A stretch of DNA of 64,000 nucleotides from Gracilibacillus salitolerans (lineage in GTDB: Bacteria > Bacillota > Bacilli > Bacillales > Amphibacillaceae). Numbering within the stretch: position 1 is the first letter of the stretch; each line of letters opens with the position of its first letter. This document shows, piece by piece, positions 9,323 through 18,777 of the stretch. The position numbers were made by a program, and so were the translations under genes. Under the pieces are notes generated by a model. The model saw only the letters and a list, made by a program, of their open reading frames with translations, searched no databases and was not told where the DNA came from. The DNA is taken from assembly GCF_009650095.1 (NCBI RefSeq), contig NZ_CP045915.1:1364001-1428000 (forward strand). Direction: 5' to 3'.

Positions 9323-9360
9323 GCGAAAAGCCTTTTTAATGGGTTTTTCGCGTTATTTTT
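9323..9360 (+). terminator. Terminator of STAS-like gene
   Basis: The stem GCGAAAAGCC / GGGTTTTTCGC is followed by a T-rich tract (GTTATTTTTATTT) directly after the stop codon at 9316. Confidence 0.8.
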
Positions 9361-9399
9361 ATTTACCATCATGGAAAACAGAATGAAAGGATAGAAAAT

Positions 9400-10386
9400 A
9401 TGCCTAATATAACAATAAAGGAAGTTGCTATTTACCATCCTGAAAATGTCGTTACAAATGAGTCATACATAGAACATTTCAAACAAAAGGGAAGAGATAT
9501 TACTTCTTTTTTGGAGAAAATGGGAAAAGAAAACCGATATATCCTTGATAATAAAGAAGAAAATTCATTAACGATGGCCATAGAAGCCGCAAAAAATGCG
9601 CTTGTGAAATCCAACTTAACAGGAGAAGATATCGATTATATTGTTTATTCCTCTCAAGTTCCAGAATATACTTTTCCTAGCAATGCAATGTTTATACATA
9701 GAGCGATTGAGGCAAATCGGCATGCGATTAGTCTCGACACCAATGCAAATTGTGCTGGAATGGTAGTATCTGTTGAGCAGACTTGTCGTTATATGATGGC
9801 CAACCCATGTATTAATCGTGCGTTAGTTGTAGGTTCTGATCATTTGTCATTGCTTGCTAATCCTGAAGAAGAAATTACTTATGCTACATATGGAGATGCT
9901 GCTTGTGCAATTATTTTAGAAAGAACTGAGGAACAAACAGGATTTATCGATGCAGTGTATACGATTGATACACGAAACGTGGATAAAATTATATTCCCTG
10001 AAAAAGGATTGAAACACTTTCATCAACAAAATCCTGAACAAAAATATATTCATTTTGAACCGTTTGATGCAAGCTTCGGTCCGGAAATTATGATCGAGCA
10101 AATCGAACAAATTTTAGAAAACAATCAGCTAAACATTTCTGATATATCTTCCGTATGTATTTCACAATTTGCATTAGGAGATAAATTAAAACTACAAGAA
10201 CACTTCGAAATGGATGAAGAAAAAGTAATAATAGTCGGTAATGAATACGGTTATACCGGAACAAGCAGTCCGTTCATTGCTTTCCATGAAAGTTTGAAAA
10301 ATGAAAAGATTAAACGTGGAGATTATGTCATTTTCTGGACTGTTGGAGCTGGGCATCAGTTTATAACTATGTTATTCCGATATTAA
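9400..10386 (+). CDS. FabH-like 3-oxoacyl-ACP synthase III family protein
   Basis: A thiolase-fold condensing enzyme of 328 residues, the usual FabH length. The N-terminal domain carries the nucleophile Cys118 in NANCAGMVVSVEQTC. The other two residues of the FabH Cys-His-Asn triad are not evident: where the HQAN motif is expected the sequence reads ISQFAL, and the GN motif near the C-terminus reads EYGYTGTSS. It may therefore catalyse acyl transfer or a different Claisen reaction rather than start fatty-acid synthesis. A good AAAGGA site precedes ATG. It is probably co-directional with, but 95 bp from, the amidotransferase gene downstream. No ACP or other lipid genes are adjacent, so the pathway is unknown. 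Confidence 0.85.
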   Translation: MPNITIKEVAIYHPENVVTNESYIEHFKQKGRDITSFLEKMGKENRYILDNKEENSLTMAIEAAKNALVKSNLTGEDIDYIVYSSQVPEYTFPSNAMFIHRAIEANRHAISLDTNANCAGMVVSVEQTCRYMMANPCINRALVVGSDHLSLLANPEEEITYATYGDAACAIILERTEEQTGFIDAVYTIDTRNVDKIIFPEKGLKHFHQQNPEQKYIHFEPFDASFGPEIMIEQIEQILENNQLNISDISSVCISQFALGDKLKLQEHFEMDEEKVIIVGNEYGYTGTSSPFIAFHESLKNEKIKRGDYVIFWTVGAGHQFITMLFRY

Positions 10387-10480
10387 GAAGCACTATCTTT
10401 TAAATACTTCATGTAAGAGTATATTTTCACCCTTTTTTTGCAAAATAAAATAAGGTTTGTAATGAAAGGTAGTGTTAACC

Positions 10481-11206
10481 ATGGTTCCATCTATAAAGCC
10501 TGTAATTGGAATTACAAGTTCGATTGTTAGTCACAATAACATCCCCAGTTATAATCTGCATGAGAAACATATACAATCCGTAATGCGTGCAGGGGGTGTT
10601 CCGATCATTATTCCCACTGGTCCAGAACCAATGGCGGAAGTATGGGTCAGTATTTGTAACGGTATTATACTAAGCAGTGGGGAAGATATCGATCCCAATT
10701 CCTTTGGAGCAAATCCATCTCCAAAAATTCAAAACACCAATAAAAAACGGGACCTTACGGAAATAGAATTGGTGAAATACGCACAAAAACATCGTAAACC
10801 CATTTTAGGGCTTTGCAGAGGGGTAACTATGTTAAATGTTGCATTAGGAGGCACAGTCATTCAAGATATCGAAACGAGTAATCCTAATCCAATCAACCAT
10901 AACCAGCAAGCTGCAAGACCAGAACCCACCCATTATATTCAGATCGATGAGACGAGTAGATTATATCAAATTCTCAGCAGCTCCAACATCCAGGTAAACA
11001 GTATCCATCACCAGGCCATTGATCAACTTGCACCAAATCTTAAAAAAGTAGCGGTTGCCCCAGATGGAGTGATTGAAGCTGTTGAAGCAATCGACAAAAC
11101 ATCCCCAATGATAATCGGGGTACAGTGGCATCCAGAGGAGATGGCGAGTGAAGATCCATCTATGCAAAAGCTATTTGATACATTTATTATGGCATGTAAA
11201 AACTAA
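10481..11206 (+). CDS. Gamma-glutamyl-GABA hydrolase-type class I glutamine amidotransferase (peptidase C26)
   Basis: A PuuD-like hydrolase that would release glutamate from gamma-glutamyl conjugates in the cytoplasm. LGLCRGVTMLNVALGG carries the nucleophile Cys, and GVQWHPEEM near the C-terminus carries the catalytic His and Glu. Length (241 residues) matches the family. The longest frame begins at GTG 10472, only 2 bases after GAAAGG; ATG at 10481 is better spaced and is chosen. A GGCT-like gene follows at 60 bp. Both families act on gamma-glutamyl compounds, which makes a shared transcript plausible. Confidence 0.9.
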   Translation: MVPSIKPVIGITSSIVSHNNIPSYNLHEKHIQSVMRAGGVPIIIPTGPEPMAEVWVSICNGIILSSGEDIDPNSFGANPSPKIQNTNKKRDLTEIELVKYAQKHRKPILGLCRGVTMLNVALGGTVIQDIETSNPNPINHNQQAARPEPTHYIQIDETSRLYQILSSSNIQVNSIHHQAIDQLAPNLKKVAVAPDGVIEAVEAIDKTSPMIIGVQWHPEEMASEDPSMQKLFDTFIMACKN

Positions 11207-11267
11207 GCTTGTAATTCTTTCTTTGATATTGTTTTATGATATAAATAGGGTAGGGGGTGACTGTACA

Positions 11268-11906
11268 TTGTCTATGTCAAAAGAAGTATCCTATGTTTGG
11301 TATGCTAGTTATGGTTCTAATTTAAGTCGCGATAGATTTTTATGTTATATAAAAGGTGGACAACCGAGAGGTTCTGAAAAGAGGGAGGTAGGGTGTAGAG
11401 ATAAATCCCTTCCCATTACAGAAACAACATATATCATGCGGTATCCTTTATACTTTGCGAAAGAATCAAAGCGCTGGCAAAAACAAGGTGTAGCTTTTAT
11501 TGGATTGAGTAAAGATGAGCAGTTCTCTACATACAGTAGAAAGTATTTAATAACAGAAGAGCAGTTTATGGATGTAGTGAAGCAGGAAAATAACGGAGCA
11601 ACCATCAATATTGACTTAGAAGAATTGATGAAGAGCGGATACAAGACATTGCGAGCCTCGTGGTATGGCACGATTTTGTTTTTAGGTGAAGTGGATGGAT
11701 ACCCTGTCTTAACTTTCACGGCGGATTGGGATTTAGATGTTCCTTTTAATACACCATCTAAAGAATATTTAAGCATGATAATTCATGGTTTAAAATCCAC
11801 ATTATCACTAGAGAATACGGAAATTTTACATTATTTAATTACGAAACCTGGAATAGATGGTCATTATACGACAGCCAGTCTTACAAAGATAATTGAAGAA
11901 GTGTAA
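11268..11906 (+). CDS. Gamma-glutamylcyclotransferase-like (GGCT-fold) protein
   Basis: The N-terminal YASYGSNL motif is the signature of the gamma-glutamylcyclotransferase-like fold, whose members act on gamma-glutamyl compounds. The remaining 212-residue sequence resembles a Bacillus family sometimes mislabelled as histone deacetylase. The open frame extends back to 11148 inside the preceding gene, but an AGGGGGTGA site at 11252-11260 selects TTG 11268 (8-base spacing); ATG 11274 is the alternative. It lies directly downstream of a gamma-glutamyl hydrolase-type gene and upstream of a strong terminator. Substrate is unknown. Confidence 0.8.
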   Translation: MSMSKEVSYVWYASYGSNLSRDRFLCYIKGGQPRGSEKREVGCRDKSLPITETTYIMRYPLYFAKESKRWQKQGVAFIGLSKDEQFSTYSRKYLITEEQFMDVVKQENNGATINIDLEELMKSGYKTLRASWYGTILFLGEVDGYPVLTFTADWDLDVPFNTPSKEYLSMIIHGLKSTLSLENTEILHYLITKPGIDGHYTTASLTKIIEEV

Positions 11907-11908
11907 AA

Positions 11909-11946
11909 AAGTCGGGAATTAATCCATTGTTCCCCGACTTTTTTTG
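11909..11946 (+). terminator. Terminator after GGCT-like gene
   Basis: The stem AAGTCGGG / CCCGACTT ends in a run of T residues immediately after the stop codon at 11906. Confidence 0.9.
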
Positions 11947-12025
11947 TTTTTAGGAAAATTTTATACATAAATGTTCCCTTACAGGAAAATATATACTTGA
12001 ATTTAAATTACAGGAGGTTACTATA

Positions 12026-12658
12026 GTGCAAAATCAAAACCAAAACCAGATGCAAAACAATACGCAAATGCCACAAAATATGGCGAACCAAGGGACTAGC
12101 CATAATCATGGTGCTCACGAAATGATGGATTCCCATGAATTAATTGGTGGCTTAATCGGGATGATGGAGCAGTATCAGTTGTATGATCAACATATTCAAG
12201 ATCAAGAATTAAAAGGTATCCTGCAGCGTCAAACTTCCTTTCTTACACAAATGTATAACACAATAGTAGAAAGTTTCCAAACTGGCCAAGATCCACAAGT
12301 ACCAACACAACAGTACAAAATGCAGCAAAACAACGAGGTTACTTACGGAACGCAAGCTGGGCAACCCAAAAAACCAAAGCAGTCTGTCAATGAGTTTACG
12401 GACGAATGTTTTTCTTCTTTTATGTTAGGTCATACTAAATCAATGGCTTCCGGACTCACAATGGCAGCAGTGGAGATGAACAATCCGGTATTACGTCGTA
12501 TCATTGGTGATAGTGTGCCGAACATGATCGAAATGAGCTATGAGCTATTCTTATATCAAAACAAACATGGTTATTATCAACTGCCGAAACTAGACGCTCA
12601 AGATATGAATAATATGCTACAGGCTTATACGAAAGCTCCACAACAAGGGATGCACTAG
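12026..12658 (+). CDS. CotF-family spore coat protein
   Basis: A 210-residue protein with a Gln/Asn/Met-rich N-terminus (about 1-30), a His-containing segment, and two helical stretches (about 35-85 and 120-195) resembling the CotF ferritin-like coat domain. Proteins of this family are deposited on the spore coat and are made in the mother cell late in sporulation. The GTG start follows CAGGAGG at 9 bases. An AT-rich upstream segment could hold a sporulation sigma promoter, but no consensus is convincing. Monocistronic with its own terminator. It is the clearest sign in the window of a spore former. Confidence 0.88.
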   Translation: MQNQNQNQMQNNTQMPQNMANQGTSHNHGAHEMMDSHELIGGLIGMMEQYQLYDQHIQDQELKGILQRQTSFLTQMYNTIVESFQTGQDPQVPTQQYKMQQNNEVTYGTQAGQPKKPKQSVNEFTDECFSSFMLGHTKSMASGLTMAAVEMNNPVLRRIIGDSVPNMIEMSYELFLYQNKHGYYQLPKLDAQDMNNMLQAYTKAPQQGMH

Positions 12659-12670
12659 GATTAATGTAGA

Positions 12671-12716
12671 AAACCTCAAAAATGTTGGTGAACAACGTTT
12701 TTGAGGTTTGATTTTT
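12671..12716 (+). terminator. Terminator of CotF-like gene
   Basis: The stem AACCTCAAAAA / TTTTTGAGGTT closes a 15-base loop and is followed by TTTTT, shortly after the stop codon at 12658. Confidence 0.85.
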
Positions 12717-12732
12717 GGAATAAAAAATAATC

Positions 12733-13263
12733 TTAATCAGTTTTTAATTTTGCATACATCTGTAGATCAATAAATCTATCCTTAGATTTCTCACACTGTC
12801 TTAATGTCCCTTCAATAAGTAAAACCAAGCTTATTCAGTACTCTAACCGAGTTAACATTTTCCGGTTCCACTTTCGCTTCGATTCGATGGAAATGCAATG
12901 TATCAAAGGCGTAATCGATAAGGGATGAGATGGATTCTGGCGCAAATCCGTTACCCCAATGGTTTTTCGCTATATCATAGCCTATTTCAGCTTTCTCATT
13001 TTCGAAATCAAGGGAATTGTATCCACAGGATCCTATAATTTCATAGGTCTTCTTTTCTATATGGTAAAACGGATTGCTTTGTGATCTTGCGCTAACCGGT
13101 TAAGAAACGTGATCATTTCTTCCGCCTGATCTTTCGTTGTAAAATTACTGATATTCATAAATTTCGTCACTTCGGGGTCCGACCAAATGGTAAACAGACT
13201 ATCTACATCATCAGTAGTCATTTTTCTTAAATGTAATCTTTCTGTGTGTAATTGTTGAATCAA
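12733..13263 (-). pseudogene. Frameshifted GNAT (RimJ-type) acetyltransferase
   Basis: The reading frame starts at TTG 13263 behind GGGAGG and gives a normal GNAT N-terminus (TERLHLRKMTTDDVDSLF), but stops at about 13057. The homologous sequence continues in another frame from near 13055 (EKKTYEIIGSCGYNSLDF, then the acetyl-CoA segment AEIGYDIAKNHWGNGFAPES and NVNSVRVLNKLGF). It shifts again near 12818 to finish with IEGTLRQCEKSKDRFID and a stop at 12733-12735. Joined, the pieces would form a full protein of about 175 residues. Two independent shifts suggest a decayed gene, though sequencing error remains possible. Confidence 0.85.
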
Positions 13264-13466
13264 TACTTTTACCTCCCATTTTCGTCCTTATTATATGGAT
13301 GAAAAATATCGATATCTGTGCATCATTCAGTCCCTTCTAATCGATTTACTAGTGTACTTCTTGAATTTGTTCGCTAGATATGTGATATGTATATCAGTTC
13401 AAGAGATAAGTGAGGATATCCCGCCAACAGCCCCCTATTATTTAGCGAACACTGTCACCTTACGAT

Positions 13467-14507
13467 CTATAAATAAGCATAATCATCCAGGTTCAAAACT
13501 GTATCTTTGCCTGCTAAATATGCAGCAACTTCTCTCCCGATTACAGGACCTGCTGTTAATCCGGAGGAACCTAATCCATTCACTGCAAATACATGATCAT
13601 CAGTCCAGCCGATATATGGCAATGAGTCCCTTGTAAAAGGACGTAATCCTACAGCCATAAATTGATTCCGGATAGTTGTTTCTGGAAAATATCGCTTTGC
13701 CTCATTGTAAAGGTATTGCTGATTTTCCCTAGATGGTGCAATGGAAAAATCTTCGGTATCCTCGTGTGTTGTCCCGATTGCAAACTGGTTACTATCAGTC
13801 CCTACAATATACATTGGTCCAAGTCCCATTACAACGGGAGTTTCTTTACTGTGAGATTCATCCTCCAGTTTGAGGTGCAATAGTTCCGCTCGTTGATGAC
13901 GAACTAAAGGTACATCATAATATTCACCAGCCCATGCACCAGCTGTATAGATAACCGTTCCTTTTTCTTCCTCAGGATTTAAGTCTTGTTGTATCCACTT
14001 ACCCCCATGTAGGTGAATCCCTTCTTTTAAAGCAGAAAGCAGACTTTCTCCACGGATTTGACCTCCACCCTCTACAAATACGGCAGGATAACTATCAGTC
14101 AGATGGGGATGCATTTCTTTCACTTCTGCTTTTGTCAGTTTACGAACATCTCCCATTTCTGGTGAGCCATCCTGTTTGGCAGAAATACGTTCATATGCTA
14201 GTTGTTGAATACGCTCATCTTTAAAAAGGCATATCGCTCCACTTCTTTTATAGCCTGTTGCCTGCTTGGTAGTCTCCTCAAGTTCTTGAATAAAATCCGG
14301 GTAATAACGAGCACCTTCTTGTACAAGTCTGTACCATTTTTTATTTCTTCGCTGGCTTACCCATGGACAGATGATACCTGCTGAAGCAGATGTAGCTTGT
14401 CCATTATCTGAGCGGTCAAAGACGGTAACAGAATTCCCGGTTTTGGCAAGATGATAAGCTATGGATGCACCGGCAATTCCGCCGCCAATGACAGTATATG
14501 TCGACAT
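13467..14507 (-). CDS. FAD-dependent glycine/D-amino-acid oxidase-like dehydrogenase
   Basis: A 346-residue DAO-superfamily flavoprotein that would oxidise an amine or amino acid. The N-terminal VIGGGIAGASIAYHLAKTG is the Rossmann dinucleotide-binding motif. GLRPFTRDSLPYIG and NGLGSSGLTAGP near the C-terminus are typical of the DAO family. The frame extends upstream to 14603, but the extension is hydrophobic and lacks a ribosome site; ATG 14507 has AGGAGGG at 5-base spacing and is chosen. It stands alone. Deamination of glycine or sarcosine is likely, but the substrate is not determined. Confidence 0.9.
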   Translation of the reverse strand: MSTYTVIGGGIAGASIAYHLAKTGNSVTVFDRSDNGQATSASAGIICPWVSQRRNKKWYRLVQEGARYYPDFIQELEETTKQATGYKRSGAICLFKDERIQQLAYERISAKQDGSPEMGDVRKLTKAEVKEMHPHLTDSYPAVFVEGGGQIRGESLLSALKEGIHLHGGKWIQQDLNPEEEKGTVIYTAGAWAGEYYDVPLVRHQRAELLHLKLEDESHSKETPVVMGLGPMYIVGTDSNQFAIGTTHEDTEDFSIAPSRENQQYLYNEAKRYFPETTIRNQFMAVGLRPFTRDSLPYIGWTDDHVFAVNGLGSSGLTAGPVIGREVAAYLAGKDTVLNLDDYAYL

Positions 14508-14722
14508 GTAATCCCTCCTGAAGGCTATTATAGCGCAAATCGACAGTGAAACGAAATAGAGCAGGAGCGATGCCGATATTTCCCGAGAAATAATTATTAA
14601 CATTACATTACTTCTTATATAAACGTTGCATTAAAAACTCAAAAACTAGATATATGTTGTATTAATTGTTACAATAATGCTATGTTTTAATATATAAATC
14701 ATTGAGAGGGGATATATTCACA

Positions 14723-16654
14723 TTGAATACGAAGTACCTGGACTTACTTGCTGAAAAATATGACAGTGAAGAAAAAGTGGTAACGGAAATTATTAATCTG
14801 GAAGCGATTCTTAACTTGCCAAAAGGCACGGAGCACTTTGTCAGTGATTTGCACGGGGAATACCATGCATTTCAACATGTGCTTAGAAATGGATCAGGTA
14901 AAGTGAAAGAAAAAATTACTGATATTTTCAAGGATAAATTGACGAAAGAAGAAATTAATGAATTTGCGACTTTGGTATATTACCCTGAAGAGAAATTGAA
15001 ATTAATAAAAAATAATTTTAAAAATAAACAGGAATTAAATATCTGGTATGAGAAAATCATTTGCGATATGATTCAGCTGATTCCTTACGCATCTTCTAAA
15101 TATACTCGTACGAAGCTGCGTAAAGCATTACCTGAACAGTTTGTCTATGTCATTGAAGAATTGCTTTATAAATCAGATAAATATTCCAACAAGAAAACAT
15201 ATTATGAAAAAATCGTCCAGCAAATCATTACGCTAGGTCAGGCGGATAAATTGATCACAGGACTCGCTTATACAATACAACAGCTTGTAGTAGACCACCT
15301 TCATGTAGTAGGGGATATTTATGATCGTGGGCCTGACCCGGATAAAATTATGGATACACTTATCAACTATCATTCTCTTGATATCCAATGGGGAAATCAT
15401 GATGTATTATGGATCGGTGCTTTTGCTGGTTCAAAGGTTTGTCTGGCCAATATTATTCGCATTTGTGCCCGTTATGATAACCTCGATATTATCGAAGATG
15501 TTTACGGAATTAATCTCAGACCATTACTGAATTTAGCAGAGAAATACTATGGTGATAATCCTGTTTTCAGACCAAAGGAACACGCTGATAAACCACTAGC
15601 AGCCGATGAGGCATTACAAATCACCAAAATCCATCAGGCGATCGCGATGATTCAATTTAAATTAGAAAGCCCGATTATTAAACGTCGCTCATTCTTTAAC
15701 ATGTCGGAAAGACTTTTATTGGAGAAAGTAGATTATGAGAATAACAAAGTAACGGTTTATGGTAAAACATATCCGCTCGATAACACTTGCTTTGCTACAG
15801 TGGACCCGGAGAATCCAGCGAAACTGTTACCGGAAGAAGAGGAGGTAATCGATAAGCTCCTACTTTCGGTACAATATTCGGAAAAGTTATCGAGGCATAT
15901 GAAATTTCTAATGAAAAAGGGTAGTTTATATTTAAGATATAACGGTAATTTATTAATTCACGGCTGTATTCCGATTGATAAATATGGGAATATGGAGCAG
16001 ATGGAGATTGAAGGTAAAACATATAAAGGACGTGAATTACTGGATAAATTTGAGCAATTTTTACGCAATGCTTTTGCAAATTTGGAACAGACAGATGATC
16101 TGGCCACAGATATGGTTTGGTACCTATGGACAGGTGAATACTCATCACTATTTGGAAAACGTGCGATGACAACATTTGAGCGCTATTTCATTCAAGATAA
16201 GGAAGCTCATAAAGAGCGAAAAAATCATTATTTTTATTTGAGAGAAGATGAGGAAGTATGCCGTAAAATGTTAGAAGAATTTGATCTTGATCCAGATCAA
16301 GGGCATATTATCAATGGGCATACTCCTGTTAAAGAGCTGGAAGGGGAGAATCCAATCAAAGCAAATGGTAAAATGATTGTAATTGATGGTGGTTTTTCCA
16401 AGGCATATCAGTCCACAACTGGTATTGCTGGTTATACGTTGTTATATAATTCATTTGGCATGCAGCTCGTTTCTCATCAGCATTTTAATTCCAAGGAAGA
16501 TGTACTGTTAAATGGTGCCGATGTTTTATCCGTAAGAAGAGTAGTAGATAAAGAACTCGAACGGAAAAAAGTGAGAGAAACCAATGTTGGACAGGAATTA
16601 TTAGAAGAAATTGAAATGTTGAAGCGATTGATGGCATATCGGTATATGAATTAA
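14723..16654 (+). CDS. fbp: Class III fructose-1,6-bisphosphatase
   Basis: This is the Firmicute-type Fbp (about 640-670 residues), which hydrolyses fructose-1,6-bisphosphate to fructose-6-phosphate in gluconeogenesis. The metallophosphatase motifs are clear: [12 protein letters not shown] near residue 38, [22 protein letters not shown] and INGHTPVKE followed by IDGGFSKAY. The first possible start, TTG 14702, overlaps the ribosome site GAGAGGGG; TTG 14723 (about 11-base spacing) fits better and gives 643 residues starting with NTKYLDLL. Monocistronic with a strong terminator. Confidence 0.96.
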   Translation: MNTKYLDLLAEKYDSEEKVVTEIINLEAILNLPKGTEHFVSDLHGEYHAFQHVLRNGSGKVKEKITDIFKDKLTKEEINEFATLVYYPEEKLKLIKNNFKNKQELNIWYEKIICDMIQLIPYASSKYTRTKLRKALPEQFVYVIEELLYKSDKYSNKKTYYEKIVQQIITLGQADKLITGLAYTIQQLVVDHLHVVGDIYDRGPDPDKIMDTLINYHSLDIQWGNHDVLWIGAFAGSKVCLANIIRICARYDNLDIIEDVYGINLRPLLNLAEKYYGDNPVFRPKEHADKPLAADEALQITKIHQAIAMIQFKLESPIIKRRSFFNMSERLLLEKVDYENNKVTVYGKTYPLDNTCFATVDPENPAKLLPEEEEVIDKLLLSVQYSEKLSRHMKFLMKKGSLYLRYNGNLLIHGCIPIDKYGNMEQMEIEGKTYKGRELLDKFEQFLRNAFANLEQTDDLATDMVWYLWTGEYSSLFGKRAMTTFERYFIQDKEAHKERKNHYFYLREDEEVCRKMLEEFDLDPDQGHIINGHTPVKELEGENPIKANGKMIVIDGGFSKAYQSTTGIAGYTLLYNSFGMQLVSHQHFNSKEDVLLNGADVLSVRRVVDKELERKKVRETNVGQELLEEIEMLKRLMAYRYMN

Positions 16655-16674
16655 TTCAAGAGAAGCCTACTATT

Positions 16675-16714
16675 AAAATCCCCCTCTCCTTTTGATAGGA
16701 AGAGGGGGATTTTT
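16675..16714 (+). terminator. Terminator of fbp
   Basis: The stem AAATCCCCCTCT / AGAGGGGGATTT with a 12-base loop ends in T residues, just downstream of the fbp stop codon. Confidence 0.92.
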
Positions 16715-16822
16715 AATAAAAAAGTTAATATCGCTTAGACTCAAGGTGTATTAGGAAGTGTGTCATAATTCCTGAATGGAGGAATAACCATATTCCTCAG
16801 CATTATTTACTTCGTTGATTAT

Positions 16823-17461
16823 CTAATAAGATATATATATGATACTACTGATAGAATCAGGATTGTTTAATTGAGTTACCATGCATTCAGCCAGATCGGC
16901 CCTGGAAATTCCTTTAATACTTTTAGCTTTAGTCACCGGTTGATTAATGGAAATTCTGTGCTTACTTGTTCGTGAACCATTAGTCAATCTAGGAGGGCGA
17001 ATAATCGTCCAGTCAAGATTAGATTGAAATATCTTCTGTTCCATGCGTTCCATGTCTTTATATAAATGTTTTAGAATTCTTTTTAAAAACAAACTAGTTA
17101 TTCGCTCCATTAAAGTGAAGTCTTCCCGAGGCTTTATCATTTCTGATGATAGGCATATAAGTCGCTGAACCTCACATTTTCGCATGGCTTTCTTTATATT
17201 TTCTATACCCTTCGAATAGACTGTTGTCGGTTTTCGGTGTTGAACGCCTATTGCTGAAAGTACGGCATCTTTACCGGTCATTGATTTTTCTAGGGTAGAA
17301 GGATTGAGAACATCCCCCTTTATGACCTGAAGATGTTTATCTGACATAGTAAATTGATCCGGTTGACGTACGACTGCTGTCACTTCATGTCCTTCGGATA
17401 GAAGTTGTTTCACTAATTGGCGTCCTGTGTCTCCAGTTGCCCCAAATACAATTAGTTTCAT
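16823..17461 (-). CDS. NAD(P)H-binding NmrA-like protein
   Basis: A 212-residue atypical short-chain dehydrogenase fold protein. MKLIVFGATGDTGRQLVKQL is an N-terminal GxxGxxG cofactor-binding motif, and DAVLSAIGVQ and DWTIIRPPRL are typical of the NAD(P)H-binding (YwnB-like) family. Such proteins act as oxidoreductases or redox sensors. GAGGTG precedes ATG with good spacing. A perfect 20-bp palindrome at 17480-17499, immediately upstream, is repeated upstream of the neighbouring TetR gene, so TetR control is likely. Stress response is a plausible but unproven role. Confidence 0.88.
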   Translation of the reverse strand: MKLIVFGATGDTGRQLVKQLLSEGHEVTAVVRQPDQFTMSDKHLQVIKGDVLNPSTLEKSMTGKDAVLSAIGVQHRKPTTVYSKGIENIKKAMRKCEVQRLICLSSEMIKPREDFTLMERITSLFLKRILKHLYKDMERMEQKIFQSNLDWTIIRPPRLTNGSRTSKHRISINQPVTKAKSIKGISRADLAECMVTQLNNPDSISSIIYISY

Positions 17462-17479
17462 TTTTTACACCTCGCTATC

Positions 17480-17499
17480 GTTAGTTAGTAGTAACTAAC
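17480..17499. promoter_or_regulatory. Putative TetR operator (copy 1)
   Basis: Perfect palindrome with arms GTTAGTTA and TAACTAAC around the 4-base centre GTAG. It lies 18 bp upstream of the NmrA-like start codon. The identical 20 bp recur at 18655-18674 upstream of the TetR gene. Confidence 0.75.
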
Positions 17500-17560
17500 A
17501 TCTAATTTAAAAATAAAATACTTCCATTTATATATAACAAGCATTTTTTGACAACCATTA

Positions 17561-17932
17561 TTATATTTTTTCTGTATTTTTAATGACATTTAATGCTAAC
17601 CAAAACAGTACCAGTGCAATGACTGGATGTATTGCTCCTAAACCAAGAATATTAACGCTCATATATTGGAGTGGAACTATAAGAAGAAATAATCCCACAA
17701 CTTTCCACCGAATTAGCTTTGGGAATTGCCCAGTAAAAGATAGTACAAGCATTATTATGGGGAGAAATTGAAACCAAACCACAAATGTTGTATGATGCAC
17801 CCAATGTGAAGAGCTATTGAAGATTGCTAAACCAGCAATGAAAGTCTGAGCAACAAGACACACTGTAAATATCCATGCTAAAATCAGAAAGGCTAGTTTT
17901 GAATACTGAACTCGGTTATTTAAATTTATCAT
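17561..17932 (-). CDS. Small four-helix membrane protein (DUF6220-like)
   Basis: A 123-residue integral membrane protein with four predicted hydrophobic segments at about 12-36, 46-66, 76-93 and 98-116. Conserved-looking histidines occur in WVHHT and GAIHP, as in DUF6220 proteins. The function of the family is not established. AAAGGGG precedes the ATG. It starts 12 bp after the TetR gene stop on the same strand, so the two are almost certainly co-transcribed, and it is a likely member of the TetR regulon. Confidence 0.8.
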   Translation of the reverse strand: MINLNNRVQYSKLAFLILAWIFTVCLVAQTFIAGLAIFNSSSHWVHHTTFVVWFQFLPIIMLVLSFTGQFPKLIRWKVVGLFLLIVPLQYMSVNILGLGAIHPVIALVLFWLALNVIKNTEKI

Positions 17933-17944
17933 GTAAAAACCCCT

Positions 17945-18532
17945 TTACTTTTTTATTCCATTACAAAATGTATGAATACTGTTTGTAATGAATTGATCCT
18001 TAGATAGATTTATAAATTCAGTTTCCCATAGAGCCGCTGAGATGAAAAATCCAAATAACATGGATAAGAAAGTAGATGCTTGTGAATAAGAATCCAATTC
18101 AACCATTTTTTTCTTTGCTTGCATTTCTTTAAAATACTCGGTAATAAATATTTTTAACTGTTCTGTATTATCGGAGATTAATCGAACTAGTTCAGGCATC
18201 GTAAATCGTTCTTGAACAGCGATTAAACATATAGATTTATTACTTTCCATTAAATCGAGATATAACTTTGCAATCAGCATTAGATCTTGATCCAAATTCC
18301 AAACAATATTTTCCTCAAATGTTTTCTTGAAACTAGGGATAACCGTGTTTTTTTTAATCGCAGATTCCAAGACGCCTTTTTTGGTTTCAAAATGGCGAAA
18401 TACTGTCATTTCACTCACATTAGATGCATCAGCGATTTCTTTTATAGTTACCAAGTTAAATCCTTTTTTTTGCATTAATTCTAGAGCTGATTGAAGAATA
18501 CGATCTGTTGTGTTTATTTTTTTTGATTGCAT
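17945..18532 (-). CDS. TetR/AcrR-family transcriptional regulator
   Basis: A 195-residue repressor. The N-terminal helix-turn-helix is clear (DRILQSALELMQKKGF and ASNVSEMTVFRHFETK, about residues 8-55), followed by a helical ligand-binding domain. The longest frame starts at 18637, but ATG 18532 has GTGAGGTG at proper spacing and the domain starts there. It leads an operon with the DUF6220-like gene. A perfect 8-4-8 palindrome lies upstream (18655-18674) and again before the NmrA-like gene, with a degraded copy near 18555-18575, arguing for autoregulation. The ligand is unknown. Confidence 0.9.
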   Translation of the reverse strand: MQSKKINTTDRILQSALELMQKKGFNLVTIKEIADASNVSEMTVFRHFETKKGVLESAIKKNTVIPSFKKTFEENIVWNLDQDLMLIAKLYLDLMESNKSICLIAVQERFTMPELVRLISDNTEQLKIFITEYFKEMQAKKKMVELDSYSQASTFLSMLFGFFISAALWETEFINLSKDQFITNSIHTFCNGIKK

Positions 18533-18654
18533 AAGGCACCTCACATGATACTTATTAATAACTAACATTATGTTACTAATACATAGTGGTGTCAATAAAG
18601 GAGAGGTTTTTTTAAATTGACTAAATAAACACCCCATTTCAGTTATTTTTATGT

Positions 18655-18674
18655 GTTAGTTAGTAGTAACTAAC
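18655..18674. promoter_or_regulatory. Putative TetR operator (copy 2)
   Basis: This 20-bp palindrome (arms GTTAGTTA and TAACTAAC, centre GTAG) is identical to the one at 17480-17499. It lies about 125 bp upstream of the TetR start codon. A third, degenerate site with one intact GTTAGTTA half lies nearer, at about 18555-18575. Confidence 0.72.
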
Positions 18675-18777
18675 ATAACGGTCAATTTAATTATATTTCT
18701 GAAATAAGCTAATGTCAATTGTTATCACACAATCATTTTAAAAAAGGTTAAACAAGCTTTTAAAACGAGGAGGTTCA

